A stretch of DNA of 64,000 bases from Pseudomonas sp. CHM02 (GTDB lineage Bacteria > Pseudomonadota > Gammaproteobacteria > Pseudomonadales > Pseudomonadaceae), in the NCBI RefSeq assembly GCF_000612585.1, contig NZ_JFCA01000035.1, positions 1 through 64,000 on the forward strand, read 5' to 3'. The position numbers and the translations under genes were made by a program. Positions 1-7,718 of the stretch are shown here, one piece after another. The notes under the pieces are model-generated. The model searched no databases. It had not been told where the DNA came from and saw nothing but the letters and a program-made list of their open reading frames with translations. Each line of letters opens with the position of its first letter. Position 1 is the stretch's first letter.

Positions 1-27
1 CCAGCGCGGGGCAAGCCCGCTCACTAC
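1..27. repeat. REP element, partial
   Basis: The sequence gcgcggggcaagcccgctca downstream of nirD recurs at 3370-3389 and belongs to the Pseudomonas REP palindrome class. The window edge cuts the unit, so its partner arm is not visible. Confidence 0.7.
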
Positions 28-61
28 AGGAATCGGTTCGCCACAACTCCTGCACACAGCA

Positions 62-424
62 TCAAGCCAATGCCAACTCCACCCCCCCACCGTTCAACCG
101 CACCGGCCACACCCGCAGGCGCTGGTCCGGCGCCTCCAGGCACTGGCCGTCTTCCAGCCGGTAATGCTGCTTGTAGATCGGCGCCGCCACCACCAGGTCG
201 CCCTTGATACTGCCGATCAAACCACGGCCGATCACATTCGCCCCGGATTCCGGGTCATGGTTGTCGATGGCGTACACCGTCTGGTCCTGCGCATCCGGCA
301 GGTAGAACAGCGCCACCTGCGCGCCGTCCACCCACACCACCACGCCGGAATTGCTCACCAGGTCGGCCTGGTTGCACACACGTTTCCAGGTGGCCAGGTT
401 GCGTTGCGTGTTGGACTGGCTCAT
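62..424 (-). CDS. nirD: Assimilatory nitrite reductase small subunit NirD
   Basis: Small subunit (120 aa) of NAD(P)H-dependent cytoplasmic nitrite reductase, which turns nitrite into ammonium with NirB. The protein has the Rieske-like fold of the NirD family but lacks the Cys/His ligand pairs of true Rieske proteins, as is usual for NirD; motifs NHDPESG and APIYKQHYRLEDGQC occupy the ligand-loop positions. The ATG overlaps the nirB stop as ATGA (424-426 region), which indicates translational coupling and fixes the start well inside the longer open frame. It is the last gene of the nirBD unit in this window and is followed by a REP. Confidence 0.95.
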   Translation of the reverse strand: MSQSNTQRNLATWKRVCNQADLVSNSGVVVWVDGAQVALFYLPDAQDQTVYAIDNHDPESGANVIGRGLIGSIKGDLVVAAPIYKQHYRLEDGQCLEAPDQRLRVWPVRLNGGGVELALA

Positions 425-2964
425 CAAGCAATCTCCTCGGTGACGGGAATCAGGTTGAGTTCGGCGGCCATGATCGGCCGGCGCTGGCCGCGTTCCTGGA
501 CGAAGTGGATGTCCGGGTCGGGGCGTTTGTCGTTGACGAAGGTGCGGAAGCGCTTGAGTTTCTCCGGGTCCTTGAGGGCGTTGGCCCACTCGCATTCATA
601 GCGGTCGACCACCTGTTGCATTTGCGCTTCCAGCTCGGCACCCACGCCCAGGCTGTCGTGCAGGATCACGTCCTTGAGGAAATCCAGGCCGCCTTCCAGG
701 CTCTCGCGCCATACCGATGTACGCTGCAACTTGTCGGCGGTGCGGATGTAGAACATCAGGAAACGGTCGATGCAGCGGATCAGCGAGGCATCGTCCAGGT
801 CGGTGGCAAACAGTTCCGCATGACGCGGGCGCATGCCACCGTTACCAGCGATGTAGAGGTTCCAGCCCTTCTCCGTGGCGATCACGCCCACGTCCTTGCT
901 CTGGGCTTCGGCGCACTCGCGAGTGCAGCCGGACACTGCGAACTTGAGCTTGTGCGGCGAGCGCAGGCCCTTGTAGCGGTCCTCGATCAGCAGCGCCATT
1001 TTCACGCTGTCTTGCACGCCGTAGCGGCACCAGGTGCTGCCCACGCACGACTTCACCGTGCGCGTGGACTTGCCATACGCATGCCCGGTCTCGAACCCCG
1101 CCGCGATCAACTCGCCCCAGATGTCCGGCAGTTCATGCAGTTGCGCGCCAAACAGGTCAATGCGCTGGCCGCCGGTGATCTTGGTGTAGAGGTCGTATTT
1201 CTTCGCCACTTCGCCGATCACAATGAGCTTATCCGCGGTGATCTCGCCGCCCGGAATGCGTGGCACCACCGAGTAGGTGCCGTTCTTCTGCATGTTGGCC
1301 ATGAACGTATCGTTGGTGTCCTGCAGCGGCACCAGGGATGCGTCCATGATCGGCTGGTTCCAGCACGACGCCAGGATCGAGCCCACCGTCGGCTTGCAGA
1401 CGTCGCAACCGGTATGGCCACGGCCGTGTTTGGCCAGCAGTTCGTCGAACGTGGTGATGCCTTCCACACGCACCAGCGCGTACAGCGCCTGCCGTGTGTA
1501 GGCGAAGTGCTCGCACAGGCTCTTGTCGACGCTGACGCCACGGGCGATCAGTTCATGCTCGAACACTTGCTTGAGCAGCCCGGCGCAGCCGCCGCAACCG
1601 GTGCAGGCCTTGGTCTGGGATTTGAGCAGGCCAAGGTCGCTGCAGCCACTGTCGATGGCCGAGCAGATCGCGCCTTTGGTCACGTTGTGGCAGGAGCACA
1701 CGGTGGCCGATTCCGGCAACGCGCCGGGGCCGAGGATCGGAGCGCCACTGGAGGATGGCAGGATCAGGCTGGCCGGTTCGGATGGCAGCGCGATGCCGTT
1801 CTGCAGGTATTGCAGCAAGGTGTCGTAGTAACTGTTGTCACCCACCAGCACGGCGCCGATCACCTGCTTGCCCGAGGCGTCCACCACCAGGCGGCGGTAG
1901 CTGGCGCTGGCTTCGTCGATGAACTGGTAGCTGCGCGCGCCGGGTGTGTGGGCATGGGCGTCGCCGATGGAGCCCACGTCCACGCCCAGCAATTTGAGTT
2001 TGGTGGACATGTCGGCGCCCACAAACGGCTCGGCGGTTTGCTCACAAAGCAGCGCGGCGACGCCTCGGGCCATCTGGTAGCCGGGCGCGACCAGGCCGAA
2101 CAGGCTGCCGTTCCAGGAGGCACACTCGCCTATCGCGTAGATGTTCGGGTCACAACTCAGGCATTCGTCGTTGATCACCACGCCGCCGCGCGGGCCGATC
2201 TCGAGGCCCGCCTGACGGGCCAGTGCGTCCTGGGCGCGGATACCGGCAGAGAACACGATCAGGTCGGTTTCGAGGCATTCGTCATTGGCGAAGTTCATGC
2301 GGTAGCGGAACTGCTCGCCAGCACTGATCGACTGGGTGGCGCGAGACAAATGCACCCCCACGCCCAGCCGCTCGATCTGCGCCTTGAGCGCCAGGCCGCC
2401 CAAGTCGTCCAGTTGCACCGGCATCAAGCGCGGCGCGAACTCCACCACATGGGCTTCAAGGCCCAGGCTTTTCAGCGCGTTGGCGGCTTCCAGGCCCAGC
2501 AGGCCACCGCCCACCACCACACCGCGCTTCGCGTTGACGGCCGCCTTGCGAATCGCGTCCAGGTCTTCAAGCGTGCGATACACCAGCCGCGAATCGCCTT
2601 CTGCGCCTTCGATCGGCGGCACGAACGGATAGGAGCCGGTGGCCAACACCAGCTTGTCATAGCCGAAGCAACCGTTGGCGGTGATCACCTCGCAGCGGAC
2701 GCGGTCGATCTCCAGCACCGGCACGCCCAGGTGCAGGGTCACGCCTGGCGTCTGATACAACGAGGCCTCGGACAAGGCCAGGGACTCGGCGTCACGGCCG
2801 GTGAAATACTCGGACAGATGCACCCGGTCATAGGCGCGCATCGGTTCCTCGCTGAACACATGCAAGCGATAGCGATCCAGCGCGCCGCGCTCGATCAGTT
2901 GCGCCACACAGTGGTGGCCGACCATGCCATTGCCGACGACGATCAAGGTTTTGAGATTGTTCAT
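424..2964 (-). CDS. nirB: Assimilatory nitrite reductase large subunit NirB
   Basis: Large subunit (846 aa), reducing nitrite to ammonium with six electrons from NAD(P)H. An N-terminal FAD/NAD-binding reductase half begins with VVGNGMVG; the middle holds BFD-like [2Fe-2S] cysteines (CSCHN, CTGCGGC, GCDVC); the C-terminal part has the ferredoxin-like siroheme half-domains with KSCVGSTWCRYG and SGCTRECAEAQ, the siroheme/4Fe-4S ligands. I chose the ATG at 2964 over an in-frame GTG nine bases upstream because family members begin close to this point; neither has a strong ribosome site. The long leader carries an attenuator-like terminator and hexaloop hairpins (separate entries), so expression probably depends on nitrate/nitrite-responsive antitermination and sigma-54. 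Confidence 0.95.
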   Translation of the reverse strand: MNNLKTLIVVGNGMVGHHCVAQLIERGALDRYRLHVFSEEPMRAYDRVHLSEYFTGRDAESLALSEASLYQTPGVTLHLGVPVLEIDRVRCEVITANGCFGYDKLVLATGSYPFVPPIEGAEGDSRLVYRTLEDLDAIRKAAVNAKRGVVVGGGLLGLEAANALKSLGLEAHVVEFAPRLMPVQLDDLGGLALKAQIERLGVGVHLSRATQSISAGEQFRYRMNFANDECLETDLIVFSAGIRAQDALARQAGLEIGPRGGVVINDECLSCDPNIYAIGECASWNGSLFGLVAPGYQMARGVAALLCEQTAEPFVGADMSTKLKLLGVDVGSIGDAHAHTPGARSYQFIDEASASYRRLVVDASGKQVIGAVLVGDNSYYDTLLQYLQNGIALPSEPASLILPSSSGAPILGPGALPESATVCSCHNVTKGAICSAIDSGCSDLGLLKSQTKACTGCGGCAGLLKQVFEHELIARGVSVDKSLCEHFAYTRQALYALVRVEGITTFDELLAKHGRGHTGCDVCKPTVGSILASCWNQPIMDASLVPLQDTNDTFMANMQKNGTYSVVPRIPGGEITADKLIVIGEVAKKYDLYTKITGGQRIDLFGAQLHELPDIWGELIAAGFETGHAYGKSTRTVKSCVGSTWCRYGVQDSVKMALLIEDRYKGLRSPHKLKFAVSGCTRECAEAQSKDVGVIATEKGWNLYIAGNGGMRPRHAELFATDLDDASLIRCIDRFLMFYIRTADKLQRTSVWRESLEGGLDFLKDVILHDSLGVGAELEAQMQQVVDRYECEWANALKDPEKLKRFRTFVNDKRPDPDIHFVQERGQRRPIMAAELNLIPVTEEIA

Positions 2965-3010
2965 ATAAAGCACCCGACAAAGCTCATCACGGTTTAAAAA
3001 AGCAAAAAAA

Positions 3011-3038
3011 ACGCCTGAAACCTTTCGGTTCCAGGCGT
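3011..3038 (-). terminator. Leader terminator (attenuator) of nirBD
   Basis: Read on the minus strand, ACGCCTGGAACC, loop GAAA, GGTTTCAGGCGT form a fully paired 12-bp stem (one G-U) capped by a GNRA tetraloop, followed by seven T, GC and six more T. This is a complete intrinsic terminator lying 47 bases upstream of the nirB start in the same direction, so transcription must read through it to express nirBD. Confidence 0.85.
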
Positions 3039-3123
3039 CTTTGCCTGTTCTTATGCGGGTTCGGATCGGGCGACTGCGCCGGACTGACCGCTATTGCCCC
3101 TGGTGTCGATCGTCGTTGACCGA
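3032..3123 (-). promoter_or_regulatory. ANTAR (NasT-type) antiterminator hairpins, nirBD leader
   Basis: Two minus-strand hairpins carry six-base loops with A at position 1 and G at position 4, the signature bound by ANTAR-domain antiterminators. P1 is TCGGTC-AACGAC-GATCGA (3123-3106). P2 is CAGGC-AAAGAC-GCCTG (3047-3032). The 3' arm of P2 is the first part of the terminator stem, so P2 and the terminator exclude each other. P1 lies about nine bases after the predicted start of transcription. NasT itself is not in this window. Confidence 0.75.
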
Positions 3124-3142
3124 GGTGGGTTAAGAGGGAGCT

Positions 3143-3158
3143 TGCAGGGTCTGTGCCA
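3143..3158 (-). promoter_or_regulatory. Sigma-54 promoter for nirBD
   Basis: On the minus strand TGGCACAGACCCTGCA matches the -24/-12 pattern TGGCAC-N5-TTGCA with one mismatch and the exact GG-N10-GC spacing. It would start transcription near 3132, giving a leader of about 170 bases. Possible NtrC half-sites (TGGTGCG at 3232, GTGCAC at 3254) are nearby but weak. Confidence 0.65.
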
Positions 3159-3284
3159 AACGAAGGCGAGGCCGTGTTCATGGCTCGACAGGTTGTTCGC
3201 AATTCTGTACACCCTCTCCAACGCCTCTAACTGGTGCGTCTCGCGTCATAAAAGTGCACGATTTGCCAGGGGTAAACAGTGTTC

Positions 3285-3394
3285 TGTGGTGAGCGGGCTT
3301 GCTGTGGTGAGCGGGCTTGCCCCGCGCGGGAGCACCACGGTATCTATTTAAGGGCTGCTGCGCAGCCCAGCGCGGGGCAAGCCCGCTCACCACA
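3285..3394. repeat. REPIN between the divergent nitrate promoters
   Basis: An 18-base unit tgtggtgagcgggcttgc is duplicated in tandem (3285-3302, 3303-3320) and faces an inverted arm (3366-3394) ending gcaagcccgctcaccaca. It is a REP doublet with one extra half-unit, sitting between the nirBD and nasA promoters. Confidence 0.8.
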
Positions 3395-3451
3395 AAAATC
3401 CCGTTCATCACAAAAGGCCAGTTCACCCGACAAACCGCGTCGTGAACAAAC

Positions 3452-3467
3452 TGGCGCGTGACTTGCT
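3452..3467 (+). promoter_or_regulatory. Sigma-54 promoter for the nitrate reductase gene
   Basis: TGGCGCGTGACTTGCT has the exact GG-N10-GC spacing and the TTGCT -12 element. Transcription would start near 3478, about 105 bases ahead of the coding region. It mirrors the nirBD promoter, which fits joint nitrogen control. Confidence 0.75.
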
Positions 3468-3484
3468 AGGAACACCCCAACCAA

Positions 3485-3525
3485 GCAGTCAACGCTGACT
3501 GCCCTCTCACGACAAAGGCGCCGTG
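3485..3525 (+). promoter_or_regulatory. ANTAR (NasT-type) antiterminator hairpins, nitrate reductase leader
   Basis: P1 is GCAGTC-AACGCT-GACTGC (3485-3502), a six-pair stem with a hexaloop having A1 and G4. P2 is CACGAC-AAAGGC-GCCGTG region (3508-3525) with one A-C mismatch and again an A1/G4 hexaloop. P2 overlaps the 5' arm of the terminator at 3515, so the two folds compete. The loops closely resemble those of the nirBD leader (AACGAC, AAAGAC). Confidence 0.75.
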
Positions 3526-3570
3526 TAATCCCCGTTTTCAACGGAGGGTTACAAGGCGCCTTTTTTGTTT
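3515..3570 (+). terminator. Leader terminator (attenuator) of the nitrate reductase gene
   Basis: A long hairpin pairs AAGGCGCC (3515-3522) with GGCGCCTT (3555-3562) and continues inward through GTAA/TTAC and CCGTT/AACGG around a TTC loop. It runs straight into TTTTTTGTTT and ends only 14 bases before the start codon, so it is an attenuator rather than the end of an upstream gene. Confidence 0.85.
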
Positions 3571-3583
3571 ACACGGGTTTCAC

Positions 3584-6500
3584 ATGGCCAACCAAAGCAT
3601 ACGCAGTGTGTGTCCCTATTGTGGCGTGGGCTGCGGCATCGTCATGCAGGTCGAACACAACAAAGTAGTCAAGGTGATCGGCGACAAGGCCCACCCCACC
3701 AACTTCGGTCGCCTGTGCACCAAAGGCACCACCTGCGGCCAAGCCATCGCCGAATCCGGACGCATGGAGAACGCCTATGTGCGCCAGGCACGCGAGCAGG
3801 ACCCCGTGCGCGTCGCCATGGACAAGGCCATCAGCGACACTGCGCGCCGCTTGCGCCACGTCCTCGACACCCATGGGCCGGACGCGTTGGCCTTCTACGT
3901 GTCGGGCCAGATGTCGCTGGAATCCCAGTACCTGGTCAACAAACTGGCCAAGGGCTTCGTGCGCACCGCCAACATCGAGTCCAACTCGCGCCTGTGCATG
4001 GCCAGCGCCGGCAGTGGCTACAAACTGTCCCTCGGCTCCGACGGCCCGCCGGGCTCCTATGAGGACTTCGACCGCGCCGACCTGTTCTTCGTGATCGGCG
4101 CAAATATGGCCGACTGTCACCCCATCCTGTTCCTGCGCATGATGGACCGGGTCAAGGCCGGGGCGAAGCTGATCGTGGTCGACCCACGGCGCAGCGCCAC
4201 GGCGGACAAGGCCAACCTGTTCCTGCCGATAAAACCCGGCACCGACCTGGCCCTGCTCAATGGCCTGCTGCACCTGCTGGTCAAAAACGGCCATACCGAC
4301 CCGCAATTCATCGCTGCATTCACGGAGGGCTGGGAGGCCATGCCCGCGTTCCTGGAGGACTATTCGCCGCAGCGCGTCGCAGACCTCACCGGCCTTGCCG
4401 AAGCGGATATCCGCCAAGCCGCCGACTGGATCGGCCAGGCCACCGAGTGGATGAGCTGCTGGACCATGGGCCTGAACCAGAGTACCCACGGCACCTGGCA
4501 CACCAACGCCCTCTGCAACCTGCACCTTGCCACCGGCGCCATCTGCCGGCCGGGCAGCGGTCCGTTTTCCCTCACGGGCCAGCCCAACGCCATGGGCGGG
4601 CGCGAAATGGGCTACATGGGCCCAGGCCTGCCGGGGCAGCGCTCGGTGCTGGTCGAGGCGGACCGCGCCTTTATCGAGGACCTGTGGCAGATCCCCCACG
4701 ACAGCCTGCCACGCCAGGCCGGCAGCGGCACCGTGGCGCTGTTCGAGCAGATGGCCGCCGGGCAGATCAAGGCCTGCTGGATAATCTGCACCAACCCGGT
4801 CGCCAGCGTGCCCAACCGCCAAACCGTCATCAAAGGGCTGCAGACCGCCGAACTGGTGATTACCCAGGATGCCTTCCTCGACACCGAGACCAACCGCTAC
4901 GCCGACATTCTGCTACCGGGTGCGCTGTGGGCCGAAGCCGAAGGGGTGATGATCAACTCCGAACGTAACCTGACCCTGATGCAGAAAGCCGTCGACGCCC
5001 CCGGCGAAACGTTACCCGACTGGCAGATCATCGCCAGGGTCGCCTGTGAGATGGGCTTTGCCGAAGCCTTCAGCTACGCATCCGCCGCCGACGTATTCGA
5101 AGAAATCAAATGCGCCTGGAACCCCAAGACCGGCTATGACCTGCGCGGCGCGAGTTACCCGCGCCTGCGCGAAAAGCCGCTGCAATGGCCCTGCGCATCC
5201 GTTGATGCAGCGGACCGCAACCCGATCCGCTACCGCACCCACGGCGCCCTCGCCTTCGCCACCGACAACGGCAAGGCCCGGTTCTTTGCCCGCCCGCATA
5301 TGCCGCCCGCCGAGATGCCCGATGATGCGTTCCCCTTCGTGCTCAACACCGGCCGCGTGCAGCACCAATGGCACACCCTGACCAAGACCGGCAAGGTCGC
5401 CACCTTGAACAAACTCAACCCCGGCCCCTTCGTGGAACTGCACCCCGAAGACGCAGCCCGGCTGGGCATCAAAGACAAGGACCGGGTCGAAATACGCTCC
5501 CTGCGCGGCCACGCCGTGCTGCCTGCCGTGGTCACCGACCGTGTGCGGCCAGGCAACTGTTTTGCACCTTTTCATTGGAACGATGTGTTTGGCGAACACC
5601 TGGCGATCAACGCCGTGACCAACGATGCCGTGGACCCGATTTCCCTGCAGCCGGAGTTCAAGTTCTGCGCCGTCGCCCTGGTCCGCGTCGAACTGATCGA
5701 CCATCAGCTCCTCGACCTCCACGCTCACGAACCTGAGGACACCGTCATGTCGCGCCTCGACGCCTTCGCCGAAATCGCCGGCCTCCGTCACCTGCCGCAA
5801 CCGTCATTGAGTGACAACGAGCGCATCTACCTCGCTGGTTTCCTCAGCGGCCTGCAATCCAACGCCGCGCGCCAGGCCGTCGGCGTACCGACGATGCCCG
5901 CCAATGCGCCGCTGGCCGATGCGTCCCGGCTCTGGTTGAACGGCTTGCTCGGCGGGCTATTCAGTCATACCGAATCCGGCGCAGCGCCCTCGCCTGCCGT
6001 GACCCTGCTGTGGGCATCGCAAACCGGCAACGCCGAAGCCCTGGCCGAGCGTTTCGCCAAGCGCCTGCACGACGCCGGTATCAGGGTGGAACTGAGCGCG
6101 ATGTCGGACTTCCCCGCGAGCAAACTGGCGAGCACCCACACCCTGGCGCTGATCAGCAGCACCTTCGGCGACGGCGACCCGCCGGACAATGGCGAAGGTT
6201 TCTGGCACAGCCTCAGCACCGCCGAGACGCGCCTGGAGTCGCTGCGCTTTGCGGTGCTGGCCTTGGGCGATCCGAACTACGACCAGTTCTGCAACCACGG
6301 CAAGCAACTCGACCAGCGCCTGTCGGAACTGGGCGCAACCCGCCTGCTCGAACGCGTCGACTGCGATACCGAATTCGAAGCCCCCGCCGACGCCTGGCTG
6401 GCGCGCTTCCAGCAGAGCCTCAACCCGGCAAAGCCGGTGGCGCTCGCCCCACCCGCCACGCCTGCCGGCAAGACCAAGCTGTACGGGTCGCGCCTGCTGC

Positions 6501-7567
6501 TCAACCGGCACCTGAATCCGCACAGCGCCCACAAGGAAACCCGCCAGTTCGCCCTGGACCTGGCCGACTCCGGGCTGACCTACGAAGCCGGCGATGCGCT
6601 GGGTGTGCGGCCGCGCAACTGCCCCGAGCTGGTCAGCGAGTTGCTCGACCTGACCCGCCTGGGGGGCAGTACCTGCGTGAACATCGACACGTTCGGCGAT
6701 GTTCCCCTGGACCAGGCACTCACCCAGCATTTCGAAATCGCCCGGCCCAGCAGCGACACCCTGGCCTTTATCGCCGAGCGCAGCGCCAACCCAGGCCTCA
6801 AGCACCTGCTCAACCCCGAGCACAAGGCCGAACTGAATGACTGGCTGTGGGGCCGGCAACTGGCGGACGTGCTGCACGAGTACCCCATCGATTGCTCGGC
6901 GGACGAACTGCTGGGCACCCTCAAGCGCCTGCAGCCGCGCCTCTACTCAATCGCCTCGAGTGCCAAGGCCTACCCACGGGAAGTGCACCTCACCGTGGCC
7001 GCCGTGCGTTATGGCAGACGCAAAGGGGTGTCCTCGACCTTCCTGGCCGACCGCGTCGGTGACGGTGAAGTGCCATTGTTCGTGCAGCCGTCCAAGCACT
7101 TTCGCACACCCCGTGACGGCGAAGTGCCGATGATCATGATCGGCCCCGGTACCGGTGTCGCACCGTTCCGTGCGTTCCTGCAGGAGCGCCGGGCGCTGGG
7201 GCATCAGGGCCGCAACTGGCTGTTCTTCGGCGAACAACACGCCGCCACTGACTTCTACTATCAGGACGAACTGCAAGGCCTGCAGCGCGACGGCCTGCTC
7301 ACCCACTTGAGCCTGGCGTTCTCCCGCGACCAGGCGCAGAAGGTCTACGTGCAGGATCGCATCCGCGAGCAAGGCGCCGAACTGTGGCGCTGGCTGCAGG
7401 ACGGCGCCAGGCTGTACATCTGCGGCGATGCCAGCCATATGGCCAAGGACGTCGACCAGGCCCTGCGTCAAGTGGCGCAAACCCACGGCGGGCTGGATGT
7501 GGAAGGTGCCGTCGATTACTGGCGTCAGCTGAGCGAACAGAAGCGTTATCTGCGTGATGTGTATTGA
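3584..7567 (+). CDS. nasA: Assimilatory nitrate reductase fused to a diflavin reductase
   Basis: Reduces nitrate to nitrite in the cytoplasm (1327 aa). Residues about 1-700 are a molybdopterin oxidoreductase with the N-terminal CPYCGVGC...C 4Fe-4S binding motif and the C-terminal molydopterin dinucleotide domain. After a linker, about 790-940 form a flavodoxin domain (WASQTGNAEALAERF, STFGDGDPPDNG), and about 955-1327 a CysJ-like FAD/NADPH reductase (RLYSIASS, GPGTGVAPFRAF, C-terminal YLRDVY). The usual C-terminal [2Fe-2S] domain of NasA is replaced by this diflavin module, which suggests a single-chain NADPH-driven enzyme; that is inference. The ribosome site is weak and lies just after the leader terminator. 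It diverges from nirBD instead of following it. Confidence 0.93.
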   Translation: MANQSIRSVCPYCGVGCGIVMQVEHNKVVKVIGDKAHPTNFGRLCTKGTTCGQAIAESGRMENAYVRQAREQDPVRVAMDKAISDTARRLRHVLDTHGPDALAFYVSGQMSLESQYLVNKLAKGFVRTANIESNSRLCMASAGSGYKLSLGSDGPPGSYEDFDRADLFFVIGANMADCHPILFLRMMDRVKAGAKLIVVDPRRSATADKANLFLPIKPGTDLALLNGLLHLLVKNGHTDPQFIAAFTEGWEAMPAFLEDYSPQRVADLTGLAEADIRQAADWIGQATEWMSCWTMGLNQSTHGTWHTNALCNLHLATGAICRPGSGPFSLTGQPNAMGGREMGYMGPGLPGQRSVLVEADRAFIEDLWQIPHDSLPRQAGSGTVALFEQMAAGQIKACWIICTNPVASVPNRQTVIKGLQTAELVITQDAFLDTETNRYADILLPGALWAEAEGVMINSERNLTLMQKAVDAPGETLPDWQIIARVACEMGFAEAFSYASAADVFEEIKCAWNPKTGYDLRGASYPRLREKPLQWPCASVDAADRNPIRYRTHGALAFATDNGKARFFARPHMPPAEMPDDAFPFVLNTGRVQHQWHTLTKTGKVATLNKLNPGPFVELHPEDAARLGIKDKDRVEIRSLRGHAVLPAVVTDRVRPGNCFAPFHWNDVFGEHLAINAVTNDAVDPISLQPEFKFCAVALVRVELIDHQLLDLHAHEPEDTVMSRLDAFAEIAGLRHLPQPSLSDNERIYLAGFLSGLQSNAARQAVGVPTMPANAPLADASRLWLNGLLGGLFSHTESGAAPSPAVTLLWASQTGNAEALAERFAKRLHDAGIRVELSAMSDFPASKLASTHTLALISSTFGDGDPPDNGEGFWHSLSTAETRLESLRFAVLALGDPNYDQFCNHGKQLDQRLSELGATRLLERVDCDTEFEAPADAWLARFQQSLNPAKPVALAPPATPAGKTKLYGSRLLLNRHLNPHSAHKETRQFALDLADSGLTYEAGDALGVRPRNCPELVSELLDLTRLGGSTCVNIDTFGDVPLDQALTQHFEIARPSSDTLAFIAERSANPGLKHLLNPEHKAELNDWLWGRQLADVLHEYPIDCSADELLGTLKRLQPRLYSIASSAKAYPREVHLTVAAVRYGRRKGVSSTFLADRVGDGEVPLFVQPSKHFRTPRDGEVPMIMIGPGTGVAPFRAFLQERRALGHQGRNWLFFGEQHAATDFYYQDELQGLQRDGLLTHLSLAFSRDQAQKVYVQDRIREQGAELWRWLQDGARLYICGDASHMAKDVDQALRQVAQTHGGLDVEGAVDYWRQLSEQKRYLRDVY

Positions 7568-7718
7568 TTGGATACAGAACAATCACCCATTTGTATTGTG
7601 TACAAAAAACCCTAAAGGTTTGCCGGACCAGGGCCGAAACAGCAGTGATAGCAAATTGCCGCGATTCCATTTCAGGACTGCGACGATTTGGCCGCCCTCT
7701 ACGCTGATGGTCGTCTCG

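Noticed and set aside
505..2997. Long open frame opposite nirB (830 codons)
   Set aside because: Antisense shadow caused by high GC at third positions; no recognisable domain and NirB motifs are complete on the other strand.
3232..3260. NtrC binding sites upstream of the nirBD and nasA promoters
   Set aside because: Only half-site resemblances (TGGTGCG, GTGCAC) with irregular spacing; not enough for a feature of their own.
3569..4822. 417-codon antisense frame in the nitrate reductase gene
   Set aside because: Covers the 4Fe-4S and molybdopterin motifs of the real gene and has none of its own.
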